Below, piece after piece: positions 52,532-59,252 of a stretch of 64,000 nucleotides of DNA. Within the stretch, counting starts at the first letter, position 1, and each line of letters starts with the position of its first letter. This DNA is from Chryseobacterium sp. Tr-659 (lineage in GTDB: Bacteria > Bacteroidota > Bacteroidia > Flavobacteriales > Weeksellaceae): contig NZ_VWWP01000007.1 in NCBI RefSeq assembly GCF_011752975.1, forward strand, positions 248,001-312,000. Direction: 5' to 3'. Below the pieces are notes generated by a model. The model was not told the DNA's origin and did not search any database. It saw only the letters and a list, made by a program, of their open reading frames with translations. The position numbers and the translations under genes were made by a program.

Positions 52532-52587
52532 TTTTGTGGTGTATCATTATTCAAAGAATAAAGAGGAATGATTACATTTATAAAATA

Positions 52588-52618
52588 CTTGTCATAAAAA
52601 TCAAATTGCATAATTTTG
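52588..52618 (+). promoter_or_regulatory. Promoter of the e(P4)-type phosphatase gene
   Basis: TTG at 52589-52591, 19 bases, then TAATTTTG at 52611-52618. The ATG is 20 bases further on. A full -33/-7 pair. Confidence 0.65.
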
Positions 52619-52637
52619 CTTTCTCTATTCTAATTCA

Positions 52638-53462
52638 ATGAAAAATTTTAATATCATCATCTCAGGCTGTTTATTAGTTTCAGCTCTATCGTGTACAACT
52701 ACACCTTCAGCATCAAAGGTTTCCACTCCAAATACGCCGTATGAAAATCTTGGACGTGACGGGAAGATATATGCAGCATTTTATCAGCAAAGAGCTGCAG
52801 AGTACGAAGCATTATGTCTTCAAGCTTACAATATTGCAAAACTTCGTCTGGACGAAGCTTTAGCTCATCAATCCGATAAACCTTTAGCAATTATTTCGGA
52901 TATTGATGAGACTTTCCTTGATAATTCTTATTATGCTGTTGAGCGTGCAAAAATGGGAAAGAACTATGATCAGAAAACATGGGAAGAATGGACAGCTAAG
53001 GGCATTGCAAAACCACTTACGGGCTCGCAGGAATTTTATCAGTATGCAGCCCATAAAGGGGTTCAGCTTTTTTACGTTACCAACCGTGTGGAACAGGAAC
53101 GAGAAGGAACCCTGAAAAACTTAAGAAAATATAATTTTCCTCTTCAAAATGAGAATAACCTCATCCTTCGATCAAAAGAAAGCAGCAAGGAAAACCGTCG
53201 AAGGGATATCGCTAAAAACTATAATATTGTTTTACTGTTAGGTGACAATCTCGCCGACTTTTCCGCTATATTTGATAAAAAATCAGAAGCGGAAAGATCT
53301 GCAGCTGTTAAGAGTTCTGCAGAAGATTTCGGTAAAAAATTCATTATCATTCCCAATGTTGGTTATGGAGACTGGGAATCTTCATTTTATAATTATAAAT
53401 ACGATTATACGGATCAACAGAAAGATTCCTTGATGTACAATGCAGTAAAGGCCCAGCCTTAA
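52638..53462 (+). CDS. 5'-nucleotidase, lipoprotein e(P4) family
   Basis: A 274-residue outer-membrane lipoprotein phosphatase (HAD, class B acid phosphatase/e(P4)). The lipobox is SALSC (cysteine 19). Motif I is ISDIDETFLDN with the two catalytic Asp residues, followed by FYVTNRVEQER and the late LLGDNLADF motif IV. It dephosphorylates NMN or nucleotides outside the cell, for NAD or nucleoside uptake. It has its own two-box promoter and a terminator. Confidence 0.92.
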   Translation: MKNFNIIISGCLLVSALSCTTTPSASKVSTPNTPYENLGRDGKIYAAFYQQRAAEYEALCLQAYNIAKLRLDEALAHQSDKPLAIISDIDETFLDNSYYAVERAKMGKNYDQKTWEEWTAKGIAKPLTGSQEFYQYAAHKGVQLFYVTNRVEQEREGTLKNLRKYNFPLQNENNLILRSKESSKENRRRDIAKNYNIVLLLGDNLADFSAIFDKKSEAERSAAVKSSAEDFGKKFIIIPNVGYGDWESSFYNYKYDYTDQQKDSLMYNAVKAQP

Positions 53463-53517
53463 AATAAGACCTGAATAGCAACAAGAAAATGTTGAATCCT
53501 TTCTCCCATCTTATACT

Positions 53518-53542
53518 CCTCACAGATCTTAAAACTGTGAGG
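53518..53542 (+). terminator. Terminator after the e(P4)-type gene
   Basis: 8-bp stem CCTCACAG / CTGTGAGG with a 9-base loop, followed by five T and ATT. Confidence 0.75.
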
Positions 53543-53759
53543 TTTTTATTGTTATAAGTTTTGTGATTTAAAAAAAATTCACATTTCTAAGAGAATAAAT
53601 ATTATCCTGGAAATATATTGCATGATCCTTCAATAGGAGTATTCTTTTTTTCAATCGGAAATCATTCACATTCAATCAGATAAATTTATTTATGGTAAAA
53701 TGTTAAAAAAAACATTATTTTTTTCACCTTTTTATCCTCCTTATCAAAAAAAGTATACT

Positions 53760-53767
53760 TATATTTG
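53760..53767 (+). promoter_or_regulatory. -7 promoter box for tRNA-Pro copy 2
   Basis: TATATTTG (TAnnTTTG), 45 bases before the tRNA. Same box and spacing as at the first tRNA cluster. Confidence 0.6.
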
Positions 53768-53811
53768 CACACGCAAAAACTACCCTGATACAGGTAGTTT
53801 CCATGACCATT

Positions 53812-53886
53812 CGGGGCGTAGCGTAGTCCGGTCATCGCGCCTGGTTTGGGACCAGGAGGTCGCAGGTTCGAATCCTGCCGCCCCGA
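53812..53886 (+). tRNA. tRNA-Pro(UGG), copy 2
   Basis: 75 bases, identical to copy 1 at 49026. Solo gene between a -7 box and its own terminator. Confidence 0.95.
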
Positions 53887-53904
53887 CTTTTTTACTCATT
53901 ATAC

Positions 53905-53927
53905 AGACTCACTATTATTGTGGGTCT
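53905..53927 (+). terminator. Terminator after tRNA-Pro copy 2
   Basis: 8-bp stem AGACTCAC / GTGGGTCT (one G-T pair) with a 7-base loop, then a six-T run. A relative of the tRNA-Arg terminator stem. Confidence 0.75.
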
Positions 53928-54072
53928 TTTTTATTTAAAGAGGCTGCTCATAAAAATGAGACAGCCTTTATAGTTTTATAAAAAAAGAAATGAAAATAGC
54001 TCGAATTACAGCAAGCTGAAGGCTGGAAGTTATTAGCACAGCAATTAACTTCAAACTTCCTTGCCAAAGTAT

Positions 54073-54597
54073 TTATGCTACTTCTCTTATTTTAGCTCTG
54101 GTTTTAGCAACTTCAATTTTCTTCTTATTTCTAAGTTCTCGTTTCATTTTACGGTATTCCCAGGGAGCAATTGCATTAATATCCTGCCAAAGGCCAATCT
54201 TTCCGCGTTTAGCACTTTCCTGAATTTGACCTAAAGAAGCATCTTTGGAATAAGAAAAATACCACCATCCTAATCCTGCCCTGATAAGCTCTTTTGAAAG
54301 GTATTTCCCATCATCATAGTACACTTTTGCAATAGATCTTCCATAACGATCTGTAGTGGTTTCTACAAAACTTACAGTTTTTCCGAATACTTTAGCTGAG
54401 GTAAACTGTTTGGCATTTTTCCCAAATGCCTGCCCATTTTCCGGGCAATCGACCTCAGCCAGTCTGATTTTCTTTTGCTGATTGCCTTTTAGCAGTAAAG
54501 TAATGGTATCTCCGTCTGAAATTTTGATCACTTTTCCGGTAGTCTGTGAGAATAGAAATACAGGGAAAAGCAGGTACGTCAACATTAATCTTTTCAT
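54073..54597 (-). CDS. Thermonuclease-family (SNase-like) nuclease
   Basis: A 174-residue exported nuclease with signal peptide ending LFSQ. The SNase domain has VIKISDGDTITLL (metal site), IRLAEVDCPE with the catalytic Arg, and ETTTDRYGRSIAKVY with the second Arg and Asp, then LIRAGLGWWY. It is Ca-dependent in the family and acts on extracellular nucleic acid. A -7 box (TATATTTG, 54609-54602) is only 5 bases from this ATG, so Met5 (ATG at 54585) may be the true start, or the mRNA is leaderless. Confidence 0.9.
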   Translation of the reverse strand: MKRLMLTYLLFPVFLFSQTTGKVIKISDGDTITLLLKGNQQKKIRLAEVDCPENGQAFGKNAKQFTSAKVFGKTVSFVETTTDRYGRSIAKVYYDDGKYLSKELIRAGLGWWYFSYSKDASLGQIQESAKRGKIGLWQDINAIAPWEYRKMKRELRNKKKIEVAKTRAKIREVA

Positions 54598-54601
54598 GTG
54601 G

Positions 54602-54609
54602 CAAATATA
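54602..54609 (-). promoter_or_regulatory. -7 promoter box close to the thermonuclease start
   Basis: Minus-strand TATATTTG, ending 5 bases before the first ATG. The spacing implies a start of transcription at or inside the first codons. Confidence 0.5.
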
Positions 54610-54711
54610 AGTGTTATAAAGAATAAAAACACTTCAAACGCTCTATACATCAGGTAAAACATTCATCATCAGGCACAAATTTTCATAACGATTTCTTTCC
54701 CACAATATTTT

Positions 54712-55053
54712 TTATTGTATCTCCCAATATCCAATACTTATAGGTAAGGAAGGATAAGTTTTTACCAAAGTATCATGATCAAAACTGGAAAAATAAAAAT
54801 CTTCAATATTGATCTCAATTTTACTGATTCCAATTTTAAGATTAATAAAAAATACAATAAAGTTTTTTATAAAATCATTAATATTAACAATCATATTTTC
54901 ATCAGCATATAAACCTCCATTGAGCTGATTGCAAGAATAACTACCTCCCCAATACACTGAACAATCTTCTATAAAAGCAATAAAACTGTCAATTACAGAA
55001 TCATTTGACAAACCTTCATGAATTACAATTTTAAACTCTAATATATCTCTCAT
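54712..55053 (-). CDS. Small hypothetical protein, possibly YggL/DUF469-like
   Basis: A 113-residue soluble protein. The segment IDSFIAFIEDCSVYWGGSY followed by NGGLYA resembles the FIExxGLxxGGG pattern of the YggL (DUF469) 50S-binding family, but the rest is divergent. No signal peptide is seen. No operon partner: thermonuclease gene 115 bases downstream on the same strand and tRNA-Pro copy 3 on the other side. Function is not claimed. Confidence 0.55.
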   Translation of the reverse strand: MRDILEFKIVIHEGLSNDSVIDSFIAFIEDCSVYWGGSYSCNQLNGGLYADENMIVNINDFIKNFIVFFINLKIGISKIEINIEDFYFSSFDHDTLVKTYPSLPISIGYWEIQ

Positions 55054-55264
55054 TAATCTTTATTTTTTTTAAAAAAAATATAACAATAAAATGGCTCCGT
55101 TATTGGAAAAAACAGATGTACTGAAAAAAAAATATTTTTTTTCATCATTTTTAAAAATAAGATAAGTCCATGGTTACTAACTGGGTAAAGGTAACAAAAA
55201 ATGGGTGTCGAAAAATTAATTAAAAATTATTGTTCAATTTATTTTTTTATTTCAAAAAGTATTG

Positions 55265-55272
55265 TACCTTTG
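55265..55272 (+). promoter_or_regulatory. -7 promoter box for the tRNA-Pro/Arg cluster
   Basis: TACCTTTG (TAnnTTTG), 43 bases before tRNA-Pro copy 3. Confidence 0.6.
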
Positions 55273-55314
55273 CAACCGCAAAAACGAAGTAAAATTCGTT
55301 ACTGATGACAGCCT

Positions 55315-55389
55315 CGGGGCGTAGCGTAGTCCGGTCATCGCGCCTGGTTTGGGACCAGGAGGTCGCAGGTTCGAATCCTGCCGCCCCGA
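55315..55389 (+). tRNA. tRNA-Pro(UGG), copy 3
   Basis: 75 bases, identical to copies 1 and 2. Followed after 19 bases by tRNA-Arg copy 2, the same order as in the first cluster. Confidence 0.95.
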
Positions 55390-55408
55390 CTTTTTTTCAA
55401 AATTTTAT

Positions 55409-55482
55409 GGGTGCGTAGCTCAGCTGGATAGAGCATCTGCCTTCTAAGCAGACGGTCAAAGGTTCGAATCCTTTCGCGCTCA
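55409..55482 (+). tRNA. tRNA-Arg(UCU), copy 2
   Basis: 74 bases, anticodon TCT, identical to copy 1 except for a compensated T-stem pair: CAAAGG/CCTTTC here against CACAGG/CCTGTC there. Both fold fully. Confidence 0.95.
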
Positions 55483-55483
55483 C

Positions 55484-55509
55484 AAGACTCACTAGAAATA
55501 GTGAGTCTT
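55484..55509 (+). terminator. Terminator after tRNA-Arg copy 2
   Basis: Same hairpin as in the array (AAGACTCACTA / TAGTGAGTCTT, loop GAAA) with a longer T run. Confidence 0.85.
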
Positions 55510-55544
55510 TTTTTGTTTATCATTAATTCAAAAAATATCAGAAT

Positions 55545-55580
55545 GGATAGAGCATCCCGATTACAAATCGGGACGGTCAA
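55545..55580 (+). pseudogene. Relic of the tRNA-like junction without the nuclease gene
   Basis: GGATAGAGCAT followed by the hairpin TCCCGATT-ACA-AATCGGGA and CGGTCAA. It repeats the D-arm plus rebuilt anticodon arm of the array units, 35 bases after the tRNA-Arg copy 2 terminator. The nuclease gene and the T arm are missing, so it appears to be a decayed unit. Confidence 0.75.
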
Positions 55581-55732
55581 GTTTAATACTTTACCCTATT
55601 GAAAAAATAAAAAAGAAATTTATTCATCCCAATAAAATATCACTAACTTTAATATAGATATTTTCCTGGCGGTTGGCAACCCCCAAAGCTCTATTAGTAG
55701 ATCAGATCAATAATTTTTTTAAACTTAAAAAT

Positions 55733-56149
55733 ATGTGGTGGGTATACGCAATTCTTTCAGCTTTTTTCGCTTCATTGACGGCAGTTTTTGCCAAGATCGG
55801 AATTACAGGGGTTAATTCAAACCTTGCAACCGCTATAAGGAGTATTATCATCCTGTTGGTAGCATGGGGAATTGTTTTCGCAAGAAGCGAATACAAAGGA
55901 ATACCGGCTCTATCCCGCCATAACCTTGCTTATATTGTGATTTCAGGGATTACTACAGGGCTTTCCTGGATATTTTATTTTAAAGCCCTGCAAACAGGCA
56001 AAGTTACACAAGTAGCTCCGGTAGACAAACTCAGTGTGGCCTTAACCATTCTCCTGTCAGTTATATTTCTTGGAGAGTCATTAACATTAAAAACATCGAT
56101 AGGGGCATTATTGATCATTATTGGGACCATTATATTGATTTTTGAATAA
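55733..56149 (+). CDS. Half-size EamA/DMT-family transporter
   Basis: A 138-residue membrane protein of about five TM helices holding a single EamA domain, where most family members have two (about 300 residues). Motifs FFASLTAVFAKIGI, LSWIFYFKALQTGKVTQVAPVDKLS and LGESLT are characteristic. Small members may act as dimers. The start MWWVYAILSAFF at 55733 is taken as more natural than a TTG 60 bases upstream. The transport substrate is unknown. It follows the relic tRNA-like junction and has its terminator about 250 bases downstream. Confidence 0.85.
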   Translation: MWWVYAILSAFFASLTAVFAKIGITGVNSNLATAIRSIIILLVAWGIVFARSEYKGIPALSRHNLAYIVISGITTGLSWIFYFKALQTGKVTQVAPVDKLSVALTILLSVIFLGESLTLKTSIGALLIIIGTIILIFE

Positions 56150-56318
56150 CTTCCATCCGGTTATTCACTTCATCCGCCAAAAACGCTGTTTCAACCTCTT
56201 TTTTTGTTGAATCAGTTGAACTTTTACTTTCTCAACTAATGATTCACTTTACTTTTACAAAAGAAAACTTAACCGAAAGGTTATAAAAGTTAGTTTTAAT
56301 TAGTATGTAAAAGAAACA

Positions 56319-56381
56319 TTGATTAGGGATCAATAAAAATCTTTTTGTGCATTGTAATTCCTTGTAGCCTTTTAGGCTCAA
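56319..56381 (+). ncRNA. Possible structured RNA or long 3' region: hairpins before the EamA terminator
   Basis: Between the EamA stop and the terminator at 56405 there are at least two hairpins: TTGAT/ATCAA (56319-56333) and TTGTAGCCT / AGGCTCAA with one bulge (56362-56381). No ORF is seen in the 250 bases. It could be a 3' untranslated region or an independent small RNA. No perfect promoter box is present, so the call is tentative. Confidence 0.25.
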
Positions 56382-56404
56382 CTATACACTTAATCATGTT
56401 TGGG

Positions 56405-56428
56405 TAGGATTGGTTTATACCAGTCCTA
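56405..56428 (+). terminator. Strong terminator 250 bases after the EamA gene
   Basis: 10-bp stem TAGGATTGGT / ACCAGTCCTA with one G-T pair, loop TTAT, then seven T on the plus strand. The next gene is convergent. Confidence 0.8.
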
Positions 56429-56444
56429 TTTTTTTCAAAAGATA

Positions 56445-57077
56445 TCAAAATTTAAATTCTTCAATTCCCGGATCATTAAGCAGGACTTTTGTGCAGACCT
56501 GATGATTCTTTGCTGCACCCTGCACGCGCCAGATGACAGTATATTTATTCCCGCTTCTCATCTGCTTTCCCCTGATTGATATTAAATGATATTCTTTAAA
56601 CATGTTTTCATATCTTTCTACGACTCCGTCTTCATAAGGAAGTGTGATCTGATAGGTATAACGGGTACTGATCCTGTCAATGACCTCCTGAATATATTTA
56701 AACATAATAAGCAGCAGGAAAACAACCACAGAACCAATGGTAGCTTCCTGGTAATAGCCTGCACCTATCGTCATTCCCAATGCGGCACAAATCCATATGG
56801 TAACAGCAGTAGTAAGTCCTGACACTCTGTTTTCTTCTTTAAAAATCACCCCTGCTCCTACAAAACCTATTCCCGTGATAATATTGGCTGCAATGCGGTC
56901 GGGACTTCCTTTTTCACCCAGATTCATGGAAAGCATTGTAAATATACAGGCTCCCAGTGTTACAAGAATCATTGTTCGCAGCCCTGCAGATTTTAGCTGA
57001 TATTCTCTCTCAATTCCTATAATACCGCCTACCAGAACAGAAAATAAAATAGGAAGCAAATCATCAAGTAAATCCAT
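56445..57077 (-). CDS. MgtC/SapB family membrane protein
   Basis: A 210-residue protein with about five N-terminal TM helices (residues 3-125) and a cytoplasmic C-terminal domain (about 140-210). Signatures are VGGIIGIEREYQLKSAGLRTMILVTLG and ITGIGFVGAGVIFKEENRV. MgtC proteins are linked to Mg limitation and modulate ATP synthase or transport rather than carry Mg. The start MDLLDDLLPILF at 57077 is used, because the longer ORF adds an unrelated 48-residue tail. It lies downstream of prmA with a terminator between. Confidence 0.9.
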   Translation of the reverse strand: MDLLDDLLPILFSVLVGGIIGIEREYQLKSAGLRTMILVTLGACIFTMLSMNLGEKGSPDRIAANIITGIGFVGAGVIFKEENRVSGLTTAVTIWICAALGMTIGAGYYQEATIGSVVVFLLLIMFKYIQEVIDRISTRYTYQITLPYEDGVVERYENMFKEYHLISIRGKQMRSGNKYTVIWRVQGAAKNHQVCTKVLLNDPGIEEFKF

Positions 57078-57205
57078 TGGTTGTTTTTTCTTTAAATTTA
57101 TTTGATTTTTTCCAAAAAATAAACATGTTTTTAAGCCTATGAATTTTTTTACGAATAGAATCCCATAAAAATTATACAGATTTGCTGCGTACTGATTAAA
57201 AAAAA

Positions 57206-57237
57206 GGACCGCTATAATCATAATGATACAGCGGCCC
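57206..57237 (-). terminator. Terminator after prmA
   Basis: 8-bp stem GGACCGCT / AGCGGCCC with one mismatch and a 16-17 base AT-rich loop, then eight T on the minus strand, about 29 bases after the prmA stop. Confidence 0.7.
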
Positions 57238-57265
57238 CATTTATTTAAGTAAAAATCTTTTGGTA

Positions 57266-58093
57266 TTATTTTTCAAGCAGAAGACTTACCCACTCTTCTC
57301 GCTGTAATTGCTTTTTCAGCTCAAGTCCACTTTCTTTGCATACTTCAAGAATATCATCTACATCGAAGAAACACAGTCCTGAAAGCAATAGCTTCCCACC
57401 TTCATTCAATACTGAAACGTAGGTTGGAATATCTGAGATCAGGATATTTCTATTGATATTGGCTAAAATAATATCATAGTTTTCCTTTCCTAAATTTTCG
57501 GCAGTTCCCTGCTCAATATCCAGTTCAACATTGTTTCTTTCTGCATTTTCTTTTGAATTTTCTACTGACCATTCATCAATATCGATCGCTTTCGTTTCCC
57601 CGGCTCCCTGTTGTTTTGCATAAATTGCCAATACAGAAGTACCGCAACCCATGTCCAGCACTTTTTTACCGTTGAAATCGATATCCATCATCTGCTGAAT
57701 CATCAAATGGGTAGTCGGGTGATGCCCGGTTCCGAAAGACATTTTAGGCTGGATAATAATTTCATGCATTCCTGGTACAGACTCATGAAACTCTGCTCTG
57801 ATCAATACTTTATCATCGATATTAATTGGAGAGAAGTTTTTTTCCCATTCTTCATTCCAGTTAATATTCGGCATTTCCTGGAAAGAATACTCAATCTTCA
57901 CCAATTCATTTTCAAAGATCGGAAGTGCATTAAGCTGATCTTCATTAAATAAATCTGTCTGGATATATCCTAAAATTCCGTCAATTTCTTCTGTAAAGCT
58001 GTCAAAACCTATCTCAATAAGCTCAGCCATTAATATCTCATTCCAAGGCTGTAATGGAGAAATTTTGAAATTGAATTCTAAATAATTTTGCAT
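57266..58093 (-). CDS. prmA: Ribosomal protein L11 methyltransferase
   Basis: A 275-residue SAM-dependent methyltransferase that trimethylates L11. SAM motif I is VLDMGCGTSVLAIYAKQQGA near residue 138, preceded by the GTGHHPTTHLM motif. The post-I NxxRNxxxx-type motif DIILANINRN is present. The ATG at 58093 is chosen because a -7 box lies just upstream and because MQNYLEFNFKI fits the family; a longer ORF would start inside the promoter. Monocistronic. Confidence 0.93.
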   Translation of the reverse strand: MQNYLEFNFKISPLQPWNEILMAELIEIGFDSFTEEIDGILGYIQTDLFNEDQLNALPIFENELVKIEYSFQEMPNINWNEEWEKNFSPINIDDKVLIRAEFHESVPGMHEIIIQPKMSFGTGHHPTTHLMIQQMMDIDFNGKKVLDMGCGTSVLAIYAKQQGAGETKAIDIDEWSVENSKENAERNNVELDIEQGTAENLGKENYDIILANINRNILISDIPTYVSVLNEGGKLLLSGLCFFDVDDILEVCKESGLELKKQLQREEWVSLLLEK

Positions 58094-58108
58094 GTGATTA
58101 ATTTGCTG

Positions 58109-58116
58109 CAAAAATA
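58109..58116 (-). promoter_or_regulatory. -7 promoter box for prmA
   Basis: Minus-strand TATTTTTG (TAnnTTTG), about 16 bases upstream of the ATG, implying a very short leader. Confidence 0.5.
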
Positions 58117-58148
58117 CTAATGTTATTATTGTTAAAAAAATGAAGTCG

Positions 58149-58219
58149 TAAGTTTTGGCTAAAGCCAAATAGTGAAAGGTAAAAAGAAAGCGGGCTAAAG
58201 CCCGCTCCTAATGAATTTT
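58149..58219. repeat. GGCTAAAGCC repeat family, copy C
   Basis: TAAGTTTTGGCTAAAGCCAA, a 25-base middle, then CGGGCTAAAGCCCG and CTCCTAATGAATTT. Most complete of the three copies: two perfect arms TTGGCTAAAGCCAA and CGGGCTAAAGCCCG, each palindromic around AA. Confidence 0.7.
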
Positions 58220-58287
58220 ATCATTCAAGGCAAGGTAACAATTATTTACTGGTGACCTTAATCCTGAATTTTGAATTGTAAACTTTT

Positions 58288-59001
58288 TTATGGATTTGTA
58301 GAGAAAATAGAACCATTTGCAATCAATGCTCTTCTGTTCATTTTCAGGATATCTCTTACCCATTCTGCGAAGTCTTCCGGCTGTAATACTTTATCAGGAT
58401 TTCCGTCTGTAAGTCCTCCCTGTATGCTCATGTCAGAAGCAATGGTACTTGGAGTTAAAGTGATCACACGAATATTTTCTTTTCTCCATTCCGCCATCAT
58501 AGATTGTGATAAAGACACTACAGCTGCTTTTGAAGCGGCATATGCTGACATATTCGGACCACCTTTCAAACCGGCAGTAGAAGCTACGTTTACGATATCT
58601 CCTTCTCCCTGAGCTTTCATAAATGGATGGGCTGCCTTTGCAGCATAGTATACACCAAATAGGTTGGTCTTGATCACCTGCTCCCATGTTTCAGAAGGCA
58701 TATTTTCAATAGTTCCAAAGTCCCCGATTCCTGCGTTATTGATCAAAATATCAATACTTCCCAATTGCTCTGCTAAAGATTCTATTCCGGCTTTTACCTG
58801 AATTTCATTGTCCATAGAAAAAACGGCATATGTTGAATTTACACCTGCTTTTTTGATTTCCTCAACCGTCATTTTCAGGTTTTCTTCATTTCTTCCTGTA
58901 ATAGCAACGTTTACTCCTTCATTTGCCAAAGCTAATGCTACAGCTTTCCCCAGTCCTCTTCCACCACCTGTTACGATGGCATTTTTTCCGTTTATATTCA
59001 T
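58288..59001 (-). CDS. SDR-family 3-ketoacyl-ACP reductase-like dehydrogenase
   Basis: A 237-residue short-chain dehydrogenase close to FabG. The nucleotide motif is TGGGRGLGKAVALALA (residues 12-27). NNAGIGDFG is present, and the catalytic Ser-Tyr-Lys set is in NVASTAGLKGGPNMSAYAASKAA. It reduces a carbonyl with NAD(P)H; the substrate cannot be assigned because the gene is isolated from fatty-acid genes. It has its own promoter. Confidence 0.88.
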   Translation of the reverse strand: MNINGKNAIVTGGGRGLGKAVALALANEGVNVAITGRNEENLKMTVEEIKKAGVNSTYAVFSMDNEIQVKAGIESLAEQLGSIDILINNAGIGDFGTIENMPSETWEQVIKTNLFGVYYAAKAAHPFMKAQGEGDIVNVASTAGLKGGPNMSAYAASKAAVVSLSQSMMAEWRKENIRVITLTPSTIASDMSIQGGLTDGNPDKVLQPEDFAEWVRDILKMNRRALIANGSIFSTNP

Positions 59002-59023
59002 AGTAATAATACTTTTCTTTGTA

Positions 59024-59052
59024 CAAAGTTACGAAACAACATTTTTACGCAA
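59024..59052 (-). promoter_or_regulatory. Promoter of the SDR gene
   Basis: Minus strand: TTG at 59052-59050, 18 bases, then TAACTTTG at 59031-59024. The -7 box ends 22 bases before the ATG. Confidence 0.55.
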
Positions 59053-59191
59053 GAGTGAAAACATGGATTTAATAGTTTTTTAATGGTTTTTAGATGACCA
59101 TTGAAAATTATACTGTATTAACCTACAAAAGTCAGGAAAGTTTTAAACACTTAGAGCCTGTTTAAATTTTATACCTAGCTGATTAAAATTA

Positions 59192-59215
59192 AAACCGGCT
59201 CCAACGAACCGGTTT
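59192..59215 (-). terminator. Terminator of the SusC-SusD-phosphoesterase locus
   Basis: 7-bp stem AAACCGG / CCGGTTT with a 10-base loop, then a T-rich tract on the minus strand, about 38 bases after the phosphoesterase stop. Confidence 0.65.
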
Positions 59216-59252
59216 CAAAATCTAAAAAAAGGTATAGTAAAAAAATGAAAGC

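Larger units (their letters stand above)
53463..53811. other. Intergenic region between the phosphatase and tRNA-Pro copy 2
   Basis: About 350 bases. It holds the phosphatase terminator at 53518-53542, an AT-rich part with no support for a gene, then the tRNA -7 box and a small hairpin (AAACTACC / GGTAGTTT, 53777-53800) just before the tRNA. Confidence 0.6.

Noticed and set aside
53700-53981. 93-codon plus-strand ORF across tRNA-Pro copy 2
   Set aside because: It runs through the tRNA (VVRSSRLVWDQEVAGSNPAAP is the usual tRNA translation artefact) and has no independent support.
55335-55580. 81-codon minus-strand ORF with RERIRTFDRLLR and GGRIRTCDLLVPNQAR
   Set aside because: It is the antisense translation of tRNA-Pro and tRNA-Arg, a common false protein in databases.
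57078-57221. 48-residue N-terminal extension of the MgtC-like protein
   Set aside because: The added sequence is not hydrophobic in the family pattern and the ATG at 57077 begins the usual MDLL start.
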